64,000 nt of DNA from Chamaea fasciata (GCA_029207755.1 JARCOQ010000005.1:49751563-49815562), one strand, 5' to 3'. Counted from the stretch's first letter, positions 9,403 through 24,053 are shown. Numbers and translations: made by a program. Notes: generated from the sequence alone by a model not told the origin.

Positions 9403-11490
9403 GCTGAAAGTCAGAAGATGGCTTTAACATCCCTTTTCTTCACGGGCTTAACGATCATTTTCTTGGACAACACCTCATCTAAGCTTTAAGGCCTTAGCAG
9501 AAGTTTTACCATCTTTCCCATTCACTTTCTATACAATTTCTCTTAGTGGGCAATGAAGGAAATCAGTCCTATTTCATATCTGCCAATCATAGAATCACCT
9601 CTTTCTTCTAGAGAAAGAAAACCAAACCAAAACCAAACCAAACCAAAAAACCCCAACAAAACAACAACAACAAACCACAGAAGAAAGCAGACAAAAAAAC
9701 CAAACCAACAGGTTTCTGAAACTTGCTTTGAAAGAGAAAAGCTGGATTCCAAGACTAACTGTGAAGCATCCTCCTTTGACTAGAAATGGGATTTCCCACC
9801 CCAGGACACAGCAGTGCCCAGGGTAGCCCCCAAACCCTGCAGAACCCAGCTCTGCTGAGGTGGGGAGCAGCTTTGGTCTCTTCTTCCAGGCAGCCTGGAG
9901 CAAGCACAAACAGCAGCAGACAAAGCTCACCCAAGCCCCTGGCTTCATGAGCTCCTAGGCAGAGCAACAGCAGTCATGAATATTTAATCCAAATATACTC
10001 TGTTGATTTATCAACGAGTCTTTTTGGCATGACTTGAAACCTACACAATTAAATATAGTAGAGAGGATGTAGAAAGGAGTGAAATTTCAGGTCCAGAATA
10101 CCTTCCTTCGGTTTTGCTAGGGCTACGCAAGAAAACAGCCGCAGGAAGATAGAAGATGATCTATTAAATCAAGACCAACTTTTTTGGTGAACATCTTGTA
10201 CACAAGAAGAGAGTTTTAACGGGGATGCCTGCTCCTTGCAAAGCACCTACATTTTATTTTAGACAAGAAGGAATACGGAGGAGATACAGTCACATTCTAC
10301 TTTTACTGCAGCTGAATGAGCAGCGGTCTCAGTGTTCACTGAAGAATGAGAATTGGCATTGGTTTGAAACACTCAATGAAGATGTCAATGGCATTTGCTT
10401 TTCTAAAGAACTTCTTCTGCCCGTGTAAGATTTTTCTTTAAAGTGCATTTTAGGAAAAAGAAGAGTAATAATAATAATTAAAAAAACAAAAATCAGTAAG
10501 ACCCCAAAATCCACGAGAAGTATTTTTGGAGCTGCCATCAACAATCCATAGCCTTAAGTCCAGCCACAGAACAGAAGCAGCTCCAGTGACTCAGCCACGT
10601 CACCTGAGTTCCAGTAGCCTCGAATGCACTGAAGGCATTGTGTCTTGCTTCATTGGGTACTATGTTGCACTGTACGGAAGTCTATCAAAGCCAACTGAAT
10701 GAAATGAACAATTCTTTCTATTTCAAGAAGGAAAAGCACTTGACCAGGAAATACAGAAGAAGACTGGACAGAGATTGGTAAATAAGGCAAGACTGCAGCA
10801 CCCCTTGCTAAAACACCAAATGAACACCTGCAAAACACAGAAAAAAGTCTGCCTTCTTCTTTTATCGTCGCTAAAGTGGACAGTCTACCTGCTTCCTGGG
10901 TCCAAACATAGTTCAAACTGCAAATTGTTCGTTTGTTTCAACTGCACGGTGAAGAATCCTCAGCAAACCATGCCCTGCTCCATTTATGATCAACGTATTC
11001 TTGTTCGGCTTCTTGGGAAAGTTTCCAAGGAGATTTTCATCATATTGGTCGTGATGAAATACTAAAGAAACCACCCAGGAATCGCATTTTCTAACTACAG
11101 AACTGCTCCTGACATCTGTAGCAAAATTTCATTTGCTTTTCTTTGTCCTCTAATGCACCCATTAATATTGGTCACTTAACCACACTGAGCTCTCTTAACT
11201 TGCACTTGCACTTTCGGTTTCTTTTTTTCCAGCTTGATGCTGCCTCAGAAACGATGTCTGTAGGAGCTGCACGTTAGACAGGCACGTCAGCTCTTCAGAA
11301 AGTGGAGGCTGTAAGGATTAAAAGGGACTCTCTCAAGTGGAAGGCAGGATTCTGGCTTGCAGGGCTGCTGTCCATGCTCAGAAGGACAGCAGCAAGGTAA
11401 CACTCAGCTGTTCTTAAGGTAAAATTCAAGCTTCCTGCCTTAGAAAGAAGGCTAAGTTTTTACCTCAGCTCTACCCTCTCCAAGTTCTAG

Positions 11491-11530
<40 letters not shown>

Positions 11531-12536
11531 TGGTGTCTTCACGCCCTCAAGCTTTTCTCCATCCTTTTTTTTTGACCCTAATTGCTCCTCCACTCGCCGT
11601 GATGCTTTTGGTTGCATGAGATAGGGGCTGCCTGGGTCACAGGAGCAGCCCAGGGAAGCAGGAGGCACGGAAGGAAAAGCGGAGGGCAACAGGCAGAAGC
11701 CATTTCCAAAGCGCTTTCCGTCTTGAATGCTGCCAAGACAAAGCACACCCTGTGCTTTCTGGATGGAGCTCGAGCACCTCAGCAATGAGCCGAATGTTTA
11801 GGCTGCAGACACCGGGGCTTGCTATCCCTGCTTCTCCTTTGCCTCGGTGTATTTTACACAAGCAGGCAATGAACGCAACCAGGTGCCTACAACCAGAGCA
11901 GGCACGGCAACAGTTCAGCCACATCCAATTTAACCTCAGCGGAGAAGGAGAAGCGCCAAAGCAGCAGCGAGTACCGCAAAACCACCGCATCAGGGGGAAC
12001 GCCAAACATGTCTTTGGTGATTTCTACTGCAGGGACACGGTCACACTTGTCTGTGCGGTGCAACCACCAAGGGTTTCTATCCTCCTCTCCCGAAAAAACG
12101 AGTGCTACGCTTTGGTTTTGCCCGGCACTGAGAGGCTGCGCTGGTAGCTTGCCGAGCTTCCCTAGCTCGCCGCAGTTCACGCGCCTTACGTAGATGACGC
12201 AGCAGAGGCTATTCAGGAAAGTTAGCGTAGGTTACGCAATCGACGTAAATCGCCTCGGCTGCCCAAGTTCCCTGGCGGATCGGGATTGCTGGTGCCCAGG
12301 GCAACTGTTTTTTTTCCTAAGGTTCAAAGCAAGAAGCTAGAGGAGGAAGTTCTGCTAAAAAATCCAAACATCAGCGGAGCTGGCAGACTTAGACCAAAAG
12401 CAGAACAAGCTGAAAAGATGCTCGGTGTTCCAAGCTGCACACTTCGATTTTCAAGCAGAGAAAGAAGGACAAAAAAGAAAAAAAATATTCTTAGCACCCT
12501 GATGAAACATTCACTACCAACTACAGATACTGGGAG
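9403..12536 (+). repeat. Array unit 4
   Basis: 3134 bp, poly(A) 35 (11493-11527). States 52A, 238A, 291A and 791A match unit 2; the 3' haplotype is 2556C, 2630A, 3005C. Confidence 0.97.
11922..12286 (+). promoter_or_regulatory. CpG block, unit 4
   Basis: 2556C, 2630A, as in unit 1. Confidence 0.5.
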
Positions 12537-15500
12537 GCTGAAAGTCAGAAGATGGCTTTAACATCCCTTTTCTTCACGGGCTTAACGATCATTTTCTTGG
12601 ACAACACCTCATCTAAGCTTTAAGGCCTTAGCAGAAGTTTTACCATCTTTCCCATTCACTTTCTATACAATTTCTCTTAGTGGGCAATGAAGGAAATCAG
12701 TCCTATTTCATATCTGCCAATCATAGAATCACCTCTTTCTTCTAGAGAAAGAAAACCAAACCAAAACCAAACCAAACCAAAAAACCCCAACAAAACAACA
12801 ACAACAAACCACAGAAGAAAGCAGACAAAAAAACCAAACCAACAGGTTTCTGAAACTTGCTTTGAAAGAGAAAAGCTGGATTCCAAGACTAACTGTGAAG
12901 CATCCTCCTTTGACTAGAAATGGGATTTCCCACCCCAGGACACAGCAGTGCCCAGGGTAGCCCCCAAACCCTGCAGAACCCAGCTCTGCTGAGGTGGGGA
13001 GCAGCTTTGGTCTCTTCTTCCAGGCAGCCTGGAGCAAGCACAAACAGCAGCAGACAAAGCTCACCCAAGCCCCTGGCTTCATGAGCTCCTAGGCAGAGCA
13101 ACAGCAGTCATGAATATTTAATCCAAATATACTCTGTTGATTTATCAACGAGTCTTTTTGGCATGACTTGAAACCTACACAATTAAATATAGTAGAGAGG
13201 ATGTAGAAAGGAGTGAAATTTCAGGTCCAGAATACCTTCCTTCGGTTTTGCTAGGGCTACGCAAGAAAACAGCCGCAGGAAGATAGAAGATGATCTATTA
13301 AATCAAGACCAACTTTTTTGGTGAACATCTTGTACACAAGAAGAGAGTTTTAACGGGGATGCCTGCTCCTTGCAAAGCACCTACATTTTATTTTAGACAA
13401 GAAGGAATACGGAGGAGATACAGTCACATTCTACTTTTACTGCAGCTGAATGAGCAGCGGTCTCAGTGTTCACTGAAGAATGAGAATTGGCATTGGTTTG
13501 AAACACTCAATGAAGATGTCAATGGCATTTGCTTTTCTAAAGAACTTCTTCTGCCCGTGTAAGATTTTTCTTTAAAGTGCATTTTAGGAAAAAGAAGAGT
13601 AATAATAATAATTAAAAAAACAAAAATCAGTAAGACCCCAAAATCCACGAGAAGTATTTTTGGAGCTGCCATCAACAATCCATAGCCTTAAGTCCAGCCA
13701 CAGAACAGAAGCAGCTCCAGTGACTCAGCCACGTCACCTGAGTTCCAGTAGCCTCGAATGCACTGAAGGCATTGTGTCTTGCTTCATTGGGTACTATGTT
13801 GCACTGTACGGAAGTCTATCAAAGCCAACTGAATGAAATGAACAATTCTTTCTATTTCAAGAAGGAAAAGCACTTGACCAGGAAATACAGAAGAAGACTG
13901 GACAGAGATTGGTAAATAAGGCAAGACTGCAGCACCCCTTGCTAAAACACCAAATGAACACCTGCAAAACACAGAAAAAAGTCTGCCTTCTTCTTTTATC
14001 GTCGCTAAAGTGGACAGTCTACCTGCTTCCTGGGTCCAAACATAGTTCAAACTGCAAATTGTTCGTTTGTTTCAACTGCACGGTGAAGAATCCTCAGCAA
14101 ACCATGCCCTGCTCCATTTATGATCAACGTATTCTTGTTCGGCTTCTTGGGAAAGTTTCCAAGGAGATTTTCATCATATTGGTCGTGATGAAATACTAAA
14201 GAAACCACCCAGGAATCGCATTTTCTAACTACAGAACTGCTCCTGACATCTGTAGCAAAATTTCATTTGCTTTTCTTTGTCCTCTAATGCACCCATTAAT
14301 ATTGGTCACTTAACCACACTGAGCTCTCTTAACTTGCACTTGCACTTTCGATTTCTTTTTTTCCAGCTTGATGCTGCCTCAGAAACGATGTCTGTAGGAG
14401 CTGCACGTTAGACAGGCACGTCAGCTCTTCAGAAAGTGGAGGCTGTAAGGATTAAAAGGGACTCTCTCAAGTGGAAGGCAGGATTCTGGCTTGCAGGGCT
14501 GCTGTCCATGCTCAGAAGGACAGCAGCAAGGTAACACTCAGCTGTTCTTAAGGTAAAATTCAAGCTTCCTGCCTTAGAAAGAAGGCTAAGTTTTTACCTC
14601 AGCTCTACCCTCTCCAAGTTCTAGGCAAAAAAAAAAAAAAAAAAAAAAAAAAGAGTGGTGTCTTCACGCCCTCAAGCTTTTCTCCATCCTTTTTTTTTGA
14701 CCCTAATTGCTCCTCCACTCGCCGTGATGCTTTTGGTTGCATGAGATAGGGGCTGCCTGGGTCACAGGAGCAGCCCAGGGAAGCAGGAGGCACGGAAGGA
14801 AAAGCGGAGGGCAACAGGCAGAAGCCATTTCCAAAGCGCTTTCCGTCTTGAATGCTGCCAAGACAAAGCACACCCTGTGCTTTCTGGATGGAGCTCGAGC
14901 ACCTCAGCAATGAGCCGAATGTTTAGGCTGCAGACACCGGGGCTTGCTATCCCTCCTTCTCCTTTGCCTCGGTGTATTTTACACAAGCAGGCAATGAACG
15001 CAACCAGGTGCCTACAACCAGAGCAGGCACGGCAACAGTTCAGCCACATCCAATTTAACCTCAGCGGAGAAGGAGAAGCGCCAAAGCAGCAGCGAGTACC
15101 GCAAAACCACCGCATCAGGGGGAACGCCAAACATGTCTTTGGTGATTTCTACTGCAGGGACACGGTCACACTTGTCTGTGCGGTGCAACCACCAAGGGTT
15201 TCTATCCTCCTCTCCCGAAAAAACGAGTGCTACGCTTTGGTTTTGCCCGGCACTGAGAGGCTGCGCTGGTAGCTTGCCGAGCTTCCCTAGCTCGCCGCAG
15301 TTCACGCGCCTTACGTAGATGACGCAGCAGAGGCTATTCAGGAAAGTTAGCGTAGGTTACGCAATCGACGTAAATCGCCTCGGCTGCCCAAGTTCCCTGG
15401 CGGATCGGGATTGCTGGTGCCCAGGGCAACTGTTTTTTTTCCTAAGGTTCAAAGCAAGAAGCTAGAGGAGGAAGTTCTGCTAAAAAATCCAAACATCAGC

Positions 15501-15661
15501 GGAGCTGGCAGACTTAGACCAAAAGCAGAACAAGCTGAAAAGATGCTCGGTGTTCCAAGCTGCACACTTCGATTTTCAAGCAGAGAAAGAAGGACAAAAA
15601 AGAAAAAAAATATTCTTAGCACCCTGATGAAACATTCACTACCAACTACAGATACTGGGAG
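12537..15661 (+). repeat. Array unit 5 (shortest)
   Basis: 3125 bp. It has the shortest poly(A) tract of the array, 26 bases (14627-14652), which fully explains its length. States 52A, 238A, 291A and 791A are as in units 2 and 4. Private G-to-A in the pyrimidine tract near 14350. It shares a G-to-C change near 14955 (CCCTCC instead of CCCTGC) with unit 6 only. Confidence 0.97.
15047..15411 (+). promoter_or_regulatory. CpG block, unit 5
   Basis: 2556C, 2630A, as in unit 1; the private CCCTCC change lies just upstream. Confidence 0.5.
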
Positions 15662-17749
15662 GCTGAAAGGCAGAAGATGGCTTTAACATCCCTTTTCTTC
15701 ACGGGCTTAACGGTCATTTTCTTGGACAACACCTCATCTAAGCTTTAAGGCCTTAGCAGAAGTTTTACCATCTTTCCCATTCACTTTCTATACAATTTCT
15801 CTTAGTGGGCAATGAAGGAAATCAGTCCTATTTCATATCTGCCAATCATAGAATCACCTCTTTCTTCTAGAGAAAGAAAACCAAACCAAAACCAAACCAA
15901 ACCAAAAAACCCCAACAAAACAACAACAACAAACCACAGAAGAAAGCAGACCAAAAAACCAAACCAACAGGTTTCTGAAACTTGCTTTGAAAGAGAAAAG
16001 CTGGATTCCAAGACTAACTGTGAAGCATCCTCCTTTGACTAGAAATGGGATTTCCCACCCCAGGACACAGCAGTGCCCAGGGTAGCCCCCAAACCCTGCA
16101 GAACCCAGCTCTGCTGAGGTGGGGAGCAGCTTTGGTCTCTTCTTCCAGGCAGCCTGGAGCAAGCACAAACAGCAGCAGACAAAGCTCACCCAAGCCCCTG
16201 GCTTCATGAGCTCCTAGGCAGAGCAACAGCAGTCATGAATATTTAATCCAAATATACTCTGTTGATTTATCAACTAGTCTTTTTGGCATGACTTGAAACC
16301 TACACAATTAAATATAGTAGAGAGGATGTAGAAAGGAGTGAAATTTCAGGTCCAGAATACCTTCCTTCGGTTTTGCTAGGGCTACGCAAGAAAACAGCCG
16401 CAGGAAGATAGAAGATGATCTATTAAATCAAGACCAACTTTTTTGGTGAACGTCTTGTACACAAGAAGAGAGTTTTAACGGGGATGCCTGCTCCTTGCAA
16501 AGCACCTACATTTTATTTTAGACAAGAAGGAATACGGAGGAGATACAGTCACATTCTACTTTTACTGCAGCTGAATGAGCAGCGGTCTCAGTGTTCACTG
16601 AAGAATGAGAATTGGCATTGGTTTGAAACACTCAATGAAGATGTCAATGGCATTTGCTTTTCTAAAGAACTTCTTCTGCCCGTGTAAGATTTTTCTTTAA
16701 AGTGCATTTTAGGAAAAAGAAGAGTAATAATAATAATTAAAAAAACAAAAATCAGTAAGACCCCAAAATCCACGAGAAGTATTTTTGGAGCTGCCATCAA
16801 CAATCCATAGCCTTAAGTCCAGCCACAGAACAGAAGCAGCTCCAGTGACTCAGCCACGTCACCTGAGTTCCAGTAGCCTCGAATGCACTGAAGGCATTGT
16901 GTCTTGCTTCATTGGGTACTATGTTGCACTGTACGGAAGTCTATCAAAGCCAACTGAATGAAATGAACAATTCTTTCTATTTCAAGAAGGAAAAGCACTT
17001 GACCAGGAAATACAGAAGAAGACTGGACAGAGATTGGTAAATAAGGCAAGACTGCAGCACCCCTTGCTAAAACACCAAATGAACACCTGCAAAACACAGA
17101 AAAAAGTCTGCCTTCTTCTTTTATCGTCGCTAAAGTGGACAGTCTACCTGCTTCCTGGGTCCAAACATAGTTCAAACTGCAAATTGTTCGTTTGTTTCAA
17201 CTGCACGGTGAAGAATCCTCAGCAAACCATGCCCTGCTCCATTTATGATCAACATATTCTTGTTCGGCTTCTTGGGAAAGTTTCCAAGGAGATTTTCATC
17301 ATATTGGTCGTGATGAAATACTAAAGAAACCACCCAGGAATCGCATTTTCTAACTACAGAACTGCTCCTGACATCTGTAGCAAAATTTCATTTGCTTTTC
17401 TTTGTCCTCTAATGCACCCATTAATATTGGTCACTTAACCACACTGAGCTCTCTTAACTTGCACTTGCACTTTCGGTTTCTTTTTTTCCAGCTTGATGCT
17501 GCCTCAGAAACGATGTCTGTAGGAGCTGCACGTTAGACAGGCACGTCAGCTCTTCAGAAAGTGGAGGCTGTAAGGATTAAAAGGGACTCTCTCAAGTGGA
17601 AGGCAGGATTCTGGCTTGCAGGGCTGCTGTCCATGCTCAGAAGGACAGCAGCAAGGTAACACTCAGCTGTTCTTAAGGTAAAATTCAAGCTTCCTGCCTT
17701 AGAAAGAAGGCTAAGTTTTTACCTCAGCTCTACCCTCTCCAAGTTCTAG

Positions 17750-17789
<40 letters not shown>

Positions 17790-18795
17790 TGGTGTCTTCA
17801 CGCCCTCAAGCTTTTCTCCATCCTTTTTTTTTGACCCTAATTGCTCCTCCACTCGCCGTGATGCTTTTGGTTGCATGAGATAGGGGCTGCCTGGGTCACA
17901 GGAGCAGCCCAGGGAAGCAGGAGGCACGGAAGGAAAAGCGGAGGGCAACAGGCAGAAGCCATTTCCAAAGCGCTTTCCGTCTTGAATGCTGCCAAGACAA
18001 AGCACACCCTGTGCTTTCTGGATGGAGCTCGAGCACCTCAGCAATGAGCCGAATGTTTAGGCTGCAGACACCGGGGCTTGCTATCCCTCCTTCTCCTTTG
18101 CCTCGGTGTATTTTACACAAGCAGGCAATGAACGCAACCAGGTGCCTACAACCAGAGCAGGCACGGCAACAGTTCAGCCACATCCAATTTAACCTCAGCG
18201 GAGAAGGAGGAGCGCCAAAGCAGCAGCGAGTACCGCAAAACCACCGCATCAGGGGGAACGCCAAACATGTCTTTGGTGATTTCTACTGCAGGGACACGGT
18301 CACACTTGTCTGTGCGGTGCAACCACCAAGGGTTTCTATCCTCCTCTCCCGAAAAAACGAGTGCTACGCTTTGGTTTTGCCCGGCACTGAGAGGCTGCGC
18401 TGGTAGCTTGCCGAGCTTCCCTAGCTCGCCGCAGTTCACGCGCCTTACGTAGATGACGCAGCAGAGGCTATTCAGGAAAGTTAGCGTAGGTTACGCAATC
18501 GACGTAAATCGCCTCGGCTGCCCAAGTTCCCTGGCGGATCGGGATTGCTGGTGCCCAGGGCAACTGTTTTTTTTCCTAAGGTTCAAAGCAAGAAGCTAGA
18601 GGAGGAAGTTCTGCTAAAAAATCCAAACATCAGCGGAGCTGGCAGACTTAGACCAAAAGCAGAACAAGCTGAAAAGATGCTCGGTGTTCCAAGCTGCACA
18701 CTTCGATTTTCAAGCAGAGAAAGAAGGACAAAAAAGAAAAAAAATATTCTTAGCACCCTGATGAAACATTCACTACCAACTACAGATACTGGGAG
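15662..18795 (+). repeat. Array unit 6
   Basis: 3134 bp, poly(A) 35 (17752-17786). States: 9G, 52G, 238A, 291C, 791G, 2556C, 2630A. Private changes: CAACGAG to CAACTAG at about 16275, a CpG transition CAACG to CAACA near 17254, and A-to-G just before the GCGCC at about 18210. It shares the CCCTCC variant with unit 5. Confidence 0.97.
18181..18545 (+). promoter_or_regulatory. CpG block, unit 6
   Basis: 2556C, 2630A with one extra A-to-G next to the GCGCC word; no CpG lost. Confidence 0.5.
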
Positions 18796-18922
18796 GCTGA
18801 AAGTCAGAAGATGGCTTTAACATCCCTTTTCTTCACGGGCTTAACGATCATTTTCTTGGACAACACCTCATCTAAGCTTTAAGGCCTTAGCAGAAGTTTT
18901 ACCATCTTTCCCATTCACTTTT

Positions 18923-18929
18923 TATAAAA
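18923..18929 (+). promoter_or_regulatory. TATAAAA variant, unit 7
   Basis: TTTTATAAAATTCC replaces the usual CTATACAATTTC, creating a consensus TATA word about 22 bases before an ATG at 18946. Confidence 0.25.
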
Positions 18930-20883
18930 TTCCTCTTAGTGGGCAATGAAGGAAATCAGTCCTATTTCATATCTGCCAATCATAGAATCACCTCTTTCTT
19001 CTAGAGAAAGAAAACCAAACCAAAACCAAACCGAACCAAAAAACCCCAACAAAACAACAACAACAAACCACAGAAGAAAGCAGACCAAAAAACCAAACCA
19101 ACAGGTTTCTGAAACTTGCTTTGAAAGAGAAAAGCTGGATTCCAAGACTAACTGTGAAGCATCCTCCTTTGACTAGAAATGGGATTTCCCACCCCAGGAC
19201 ACAGCAGTGCCCAGGGTAGCCCCCAAACCCTGCAGAACCCAGCTCTGCTGAGGTGGGGAGCAGCTTTGGTCTCTTCTTCCAGGCAGCCTGGAGCAAGCAC
19301 AAACAGCAGCAGACAAAGCTCACCCAAGCCCCTGGCTTCATGAGCTCCTAGGCAGAGCAACAGCAGTCATGAATATTTAATCCAAATATACTCTGTTGAT
19401 TTATCAACGAGTCTTTTTGGCATGACTTGAAACCTACACAATTAAATATAGTAGAGAGGATGTAGAAAGGAGTGAAATTTCAGGTCCAGAATACCTTCCT
19501 TCGGTTTTGCTAGGGCTACGCAAGAAAACAGCCGCAGGAAGATAGAAGATGATCTATTAAATCAAGACCAACTTTTTTGGTGAACATCTTGTACACAAGA
19601 AGAGAGTTTTAACGGGGATGCCTGCTCCTTGCAAAGCACCTACATTTTATTTTAGACAAGAAGGAATACGGAGGAGATACAGTCACATTCTACTTTTACT
19701 GCAGCTGAATGAGCAGCGGTCTCAGTGTTCACTGAAGAATGAGAATTGGCATTGGTTTGAAACACTCAATGAAGATGTCAATGGCATTTGCTTTTCTAAA
19801 GAACTTCTTCTGCCCGTGTAAGATTTTTCTTTAAAGTGCATTTTAGGAAAAAGAAGAGTAATAATAATAATTAAAAAAACAAAAATCAGTAAGACCCCAA
19901 AATCCACGAGAAGTATTTTTGGAGCTGCCATCAACAATCCATAGCCTTAAGTCCAGCCACAGAACAGAAGCAGCTCCAGTGACTCAGCCACGTCACCTGA
20001 GTTCCAGTAGCCTCGAATGCACTGAAGGCATTGTGTCTTGCTTCATTGGGTACTATGTTGCACTGTACGGAAGTCTATCAAAGCCAGCTGAATGAAATGA
20101 ACAATTCTTTCTATTTCAAGAAGGAAAAGCACTTGACCAGGAAATACAGAAGAAGACTGGACAGAAATTGGTAAATAAGGCAAGACTGCAGCACCCCTTG
20201 CTAAAACACCAAATGAACACCTGCAAAACACAGAAAAAAGTCTGCCTTCTTCTTTTATCGTCGCTAAAGTGGACAGTCTACCTGCTTCCTGGGTCCAAAC
20301 ATAGTTCAAACTGCAAATTGTTCGTTTGTTTCAACTGCACGGTGAAGAATCCTCAGCAAACCATGCCCTGCTCCATTTATGATCAACGTATTCTTGTTCG
20401 GCTTCTTGGGAAAGTTTCCAAGGAGATTTTCATCATATTGGTCGTGATGAAATACTAAAGAAACCACCCAGGAATCGCATTTTCTAACTACAGAACTGCT
20501 CCTGACATCTGTAGCAAAATTTCATTTGCTTTTCTTTGTCCTCTAATGCACCCATTAATATTGGTCACTTAACCACACTGAGCTCTCTTAACTTGCACTT
20601 GCACTTTCGGTTTCTTTTTTTCCAGCTTGATGCTGCCTCAGAAACGATGTCTGTAGGAGCTGCACGTTAGACAGGCACGTCAGCTCTTCAGAAAGTGGAG
20701 GCTGTAAGGATTAAAAGGGACTCTCTCAAGTGGAAGGCAGGATTCTGGCTTGCAGGGCTGCTGTCCATGCTCAGAAGGACAGCAGCAAGGTAACACTCAG
20801 CTGTTCTTAAGGTAAAATTCAAGCTTCCTGCCTTAGAAAGAAGGCTAAGTTTTTACCTCAGCTCTACCCTCTCCAAGTTCTAG

Positions 20884-20922
<39 letters not shown>

Positions 20923-21313
20923 TGGTGTCTTCACGCCCTCAAGCTTTTCTCCATCCTTTTTTTTTGACCCTAATTGCTCCTCCACTCGCCGTGATGCTTT
21001 TGGTTGCATGAGATAGGGGCTGCCTGGGTCACAGGAGCAGCCCAGGGAAGCAGGAGGCACGGAAGGAAAAGCGGAGGGCAACAGGCAGAAGCCATTTCCA
21101 AAGCGCTTTCCGTCTTGAATGCTGCCAAGACAAAGCACACCCTGTGCTTTCTGGATGGAGCTCGAGCACCTCAGCAATGAGCCGAATGTTTAGGCTGCAG
21201 ACACCGGGGCTTGCTATCCCTGCTTCTCCTTTGCCTCGGTGTATTTTACACAAGCAGGCAATGAACGCAACCAGGTGCCTACAACCAGAGCAGGCACGGC
21301 AACAGTTCAGCCA

Positions 21314-21678
21314 CATCCAATTTAACCTCAGCGGAGAAGGAGAAGCGCTAAAGCAGCAGCGAGTACCGCAAAACCACCGCATCAGGGGGAACGCCAAACA
21401 TGTCTTTGGTGATTTCTACTGCTGGGACACGGTCACACTTGTCTGTGCGGTGCAACCACCAAGGGTTTCTATCCTCCTCTCCCGAAAAAACGAGTGCTAC
21501 GCTTTGGTTTTGCCCGGCACTGAGAGGCTGCGCTGGTAGCTTGCCGAGCTTCCCTAGCTCGCCGCAGTTCACGCGCCTTACGTAGATGACGCAGCAGAGG
21601 CTATTCAGGAAAGTTAGCGTAGGTTACGCAATCGACGTAAATCGCCTCGGCTGCCCAAGTTCCCTGGCGGATCGGGAT
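21314..21678 (+). promoter_or_regulatory. CpG block, unit 7
   Basis: 2556T, 2630T haplotype. Confidence 0.5.
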
Positions 21679-21928
21679 TGCTGGTGCCCAGGGCAACTGT
21701 TTTTTTTCCTAAGGTTCAAAGCAAGAAGCTAGAGGAGGAAGTTCTGCTAAAAAATCCAAACATCAGCGGAGCTGGCAGACTTAGACCAAAAGCAGAACAA
21801 GCTGAAAAGATGCTCGGTGTTCCAAGCTGCACACTTCGATTTTCAAGCAGAGAAAGAAGGACAAAAAAGAAAAAAAATATTCTTAGCACCCTGATGAAAC
21901 ATTCACTACCAACTACAGATACTGGGAG

Positions 21929-24016
21929 GCTGAAAGTCAGAAGATGGCTTTAACATCCCTTTTCTTCACGGGCTTAACGGTCATTTTCTTGGACAACACC
22001 TCATCTAAGCTTTAAGGCCTTAGCAGAAGTTTTACCATCTTTCCCATTCACTTTCTATACAATTTCTCTTAGTGGGCAATGAAGGAAATCAGTCCTATTT
22101 CATATCTGCCAATCATAGAATCACCTCTTTCTTCTAGAGAAAGAAAACCAAACCAAAACCAAACCGAACCAAAAAACCCCAACAAAACAACAACAACAAA
22201 CCACAGAAGAAAGCAGACAAAAAAACCAAACCAACAGGTTTCTGAAACTTGCTTTGAAAGAGAAAAGCTGGATTCCAAGACTAACTGTGAAGCATCCTCC
22301 TTTGACTAGAAATGGGATTTCCCACCCCAGGACACAGCAGTGCCCAGGGTAGCCCCCAAACCCTGCAGAACCCAGCTCTGCTGAGGTGGGGAGCAGCTTT
22401 GGTCTCTTCTTCCAGGCAGCCTGGAGCAAGCACAAACAGCAGCAGACAAAGCTCACCCAAGCCCCTGGCTTCATGAGCTCCTAGGCAGAGCAACAGCAGT
22501 CATGAATATTTAATCCAAATATACTCTGTTGATTTATCAACGAGTCTTTTTGGCATGACTTGAAACCTACACAATTAAATATAGTAGAGAGGATGTAGAA
22601 AGGAGTGAAATTTCAGGTCCAGAATACCTTCCTTCGGTTTTGCTAGGGCTACGCAAGAAAACAGCCGCAGGAAGATAGAAGATGATCTATTAAATCAAGA
22701 CCAACTTTTTTGGTGAACATCTTGTACACAAGAAGAGAGTTTTAACGGGGATGCCTGCTCCTTGCAAAGCACCTACATTTTATTTTAGACAAGAAGGAAT
22801 ACGGAGGAGATACAGTCACATTCTACTTTTACTGCAGCTGAATGAGCAGCGGTCTCAGTGTTCACTGAAGAATGAGAATTGGCATTGGTTTGAAACACTC
22901 AATGAAGATGTCAATGGCATTTGCTTTTCTAAAGAACTTCTTCTGCCCGTGTAAGATTTTTCTTTAAAGTGCATTTTAGGAAAAAGAAGAGTAATAATAA
23001 TAATTAAAAAAACAAAAATCAGTAAGACCCCAAAATCCACGAGAAGTATTTTTGGAGCTGCCATCAACAATCCATAGCCTTAAGTCCAGCCACAGAACAG
23101 AAGCAGCTCCAGTGACTCAGCCACGTCACCTGAGTTCCAGTAGCCTCGAATGCACTGAAGGCATTGTGTCTTGCTTCATTGGGTACTATGTTGCACTGTA
23201 CGGAAGTCTATCAAAGCCAACTGAATGAAATGAACAATTCTTTCTATTTCAAGAAGGAAAAGCACTTGACCAGGAAATACAGAAGAAGACTGGACAGAGA
23301 TTGGTAAATAAGGCAAGACTGCAGCACCCCTTGCTAAAACACCAAATGAACACCTGCAAAACACAGAAAAAAGTCTGCCTTCTTCTTTTATCGTCGCTAA
23401 AGTGGACAGTCTACCTGCTTCCTGGGTCCAAACATAGTTCAAACTGCAAATTGTTCGTTTGTTTCAACTGCACGGTGAAGAATCCTCAGCAAACCATGCC
23501 CTGCTCCATTTATGATCAACGTATTCTTGTTCGGCTTCTTGGGAAAGTTTCCAAGGAGATTTTCATCATATTGGTCGTGATGAAATACTAAAGAAACCAC
23601 CCAGGAATCGCATTTTCTAACTACAGAACTGCTCCTGACATCTGTAGCAAAATTTCATTTGCTTTTCTTTGTCCTCTAATGCACCCATTAATATTGGTCA
23701 CTTAACCACACTGAGCTCTCTTAACTTGCACTTGCACTTTCGGTTTCTTTTTTTCCAGCTTGATGCTGCCTCAGAAACGATGTCTGTAGGAGCTGCACGT
23801 TAGACAGGCACGTCAGCTCTTCAGAAAGTGGAGGCTGTAAGGATTAAAAGGGACTCTCTCAAGTGGAAGGCAGGATTCTGGCTTGCAGGGCTGCTGTCCA
23901 TGCTCAGAAGGACAGCAGCAAGGTAACACTCAGCTGTTCTTAAGGTAAAATTCAAGCTTCCTGCCTTAGAAAGAAGGCTAAGTTTTTACCTCAGCTCTAC
24001 CCTCTCCAAGTTCTAG

Positions 24017-24053
<37 letters not shown>

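Larger units (their letters stand above)
18796..21928 (+). repeat. Array unit 7
   Basis: 3133 bp, poly(A) 34 (20886-20919). States: 52A, TTTTATAAAATTCC at the TATA position, 238G, 291C, 791A, 2556T, 2630T. AGCCAGCTG replaces AGCCAACTG near 20085. The TTTTATAAAA form is shared only with unit 10; the AGCCAGCTG form recurs in units 10, 19 and 20. Confidence 0.97.
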
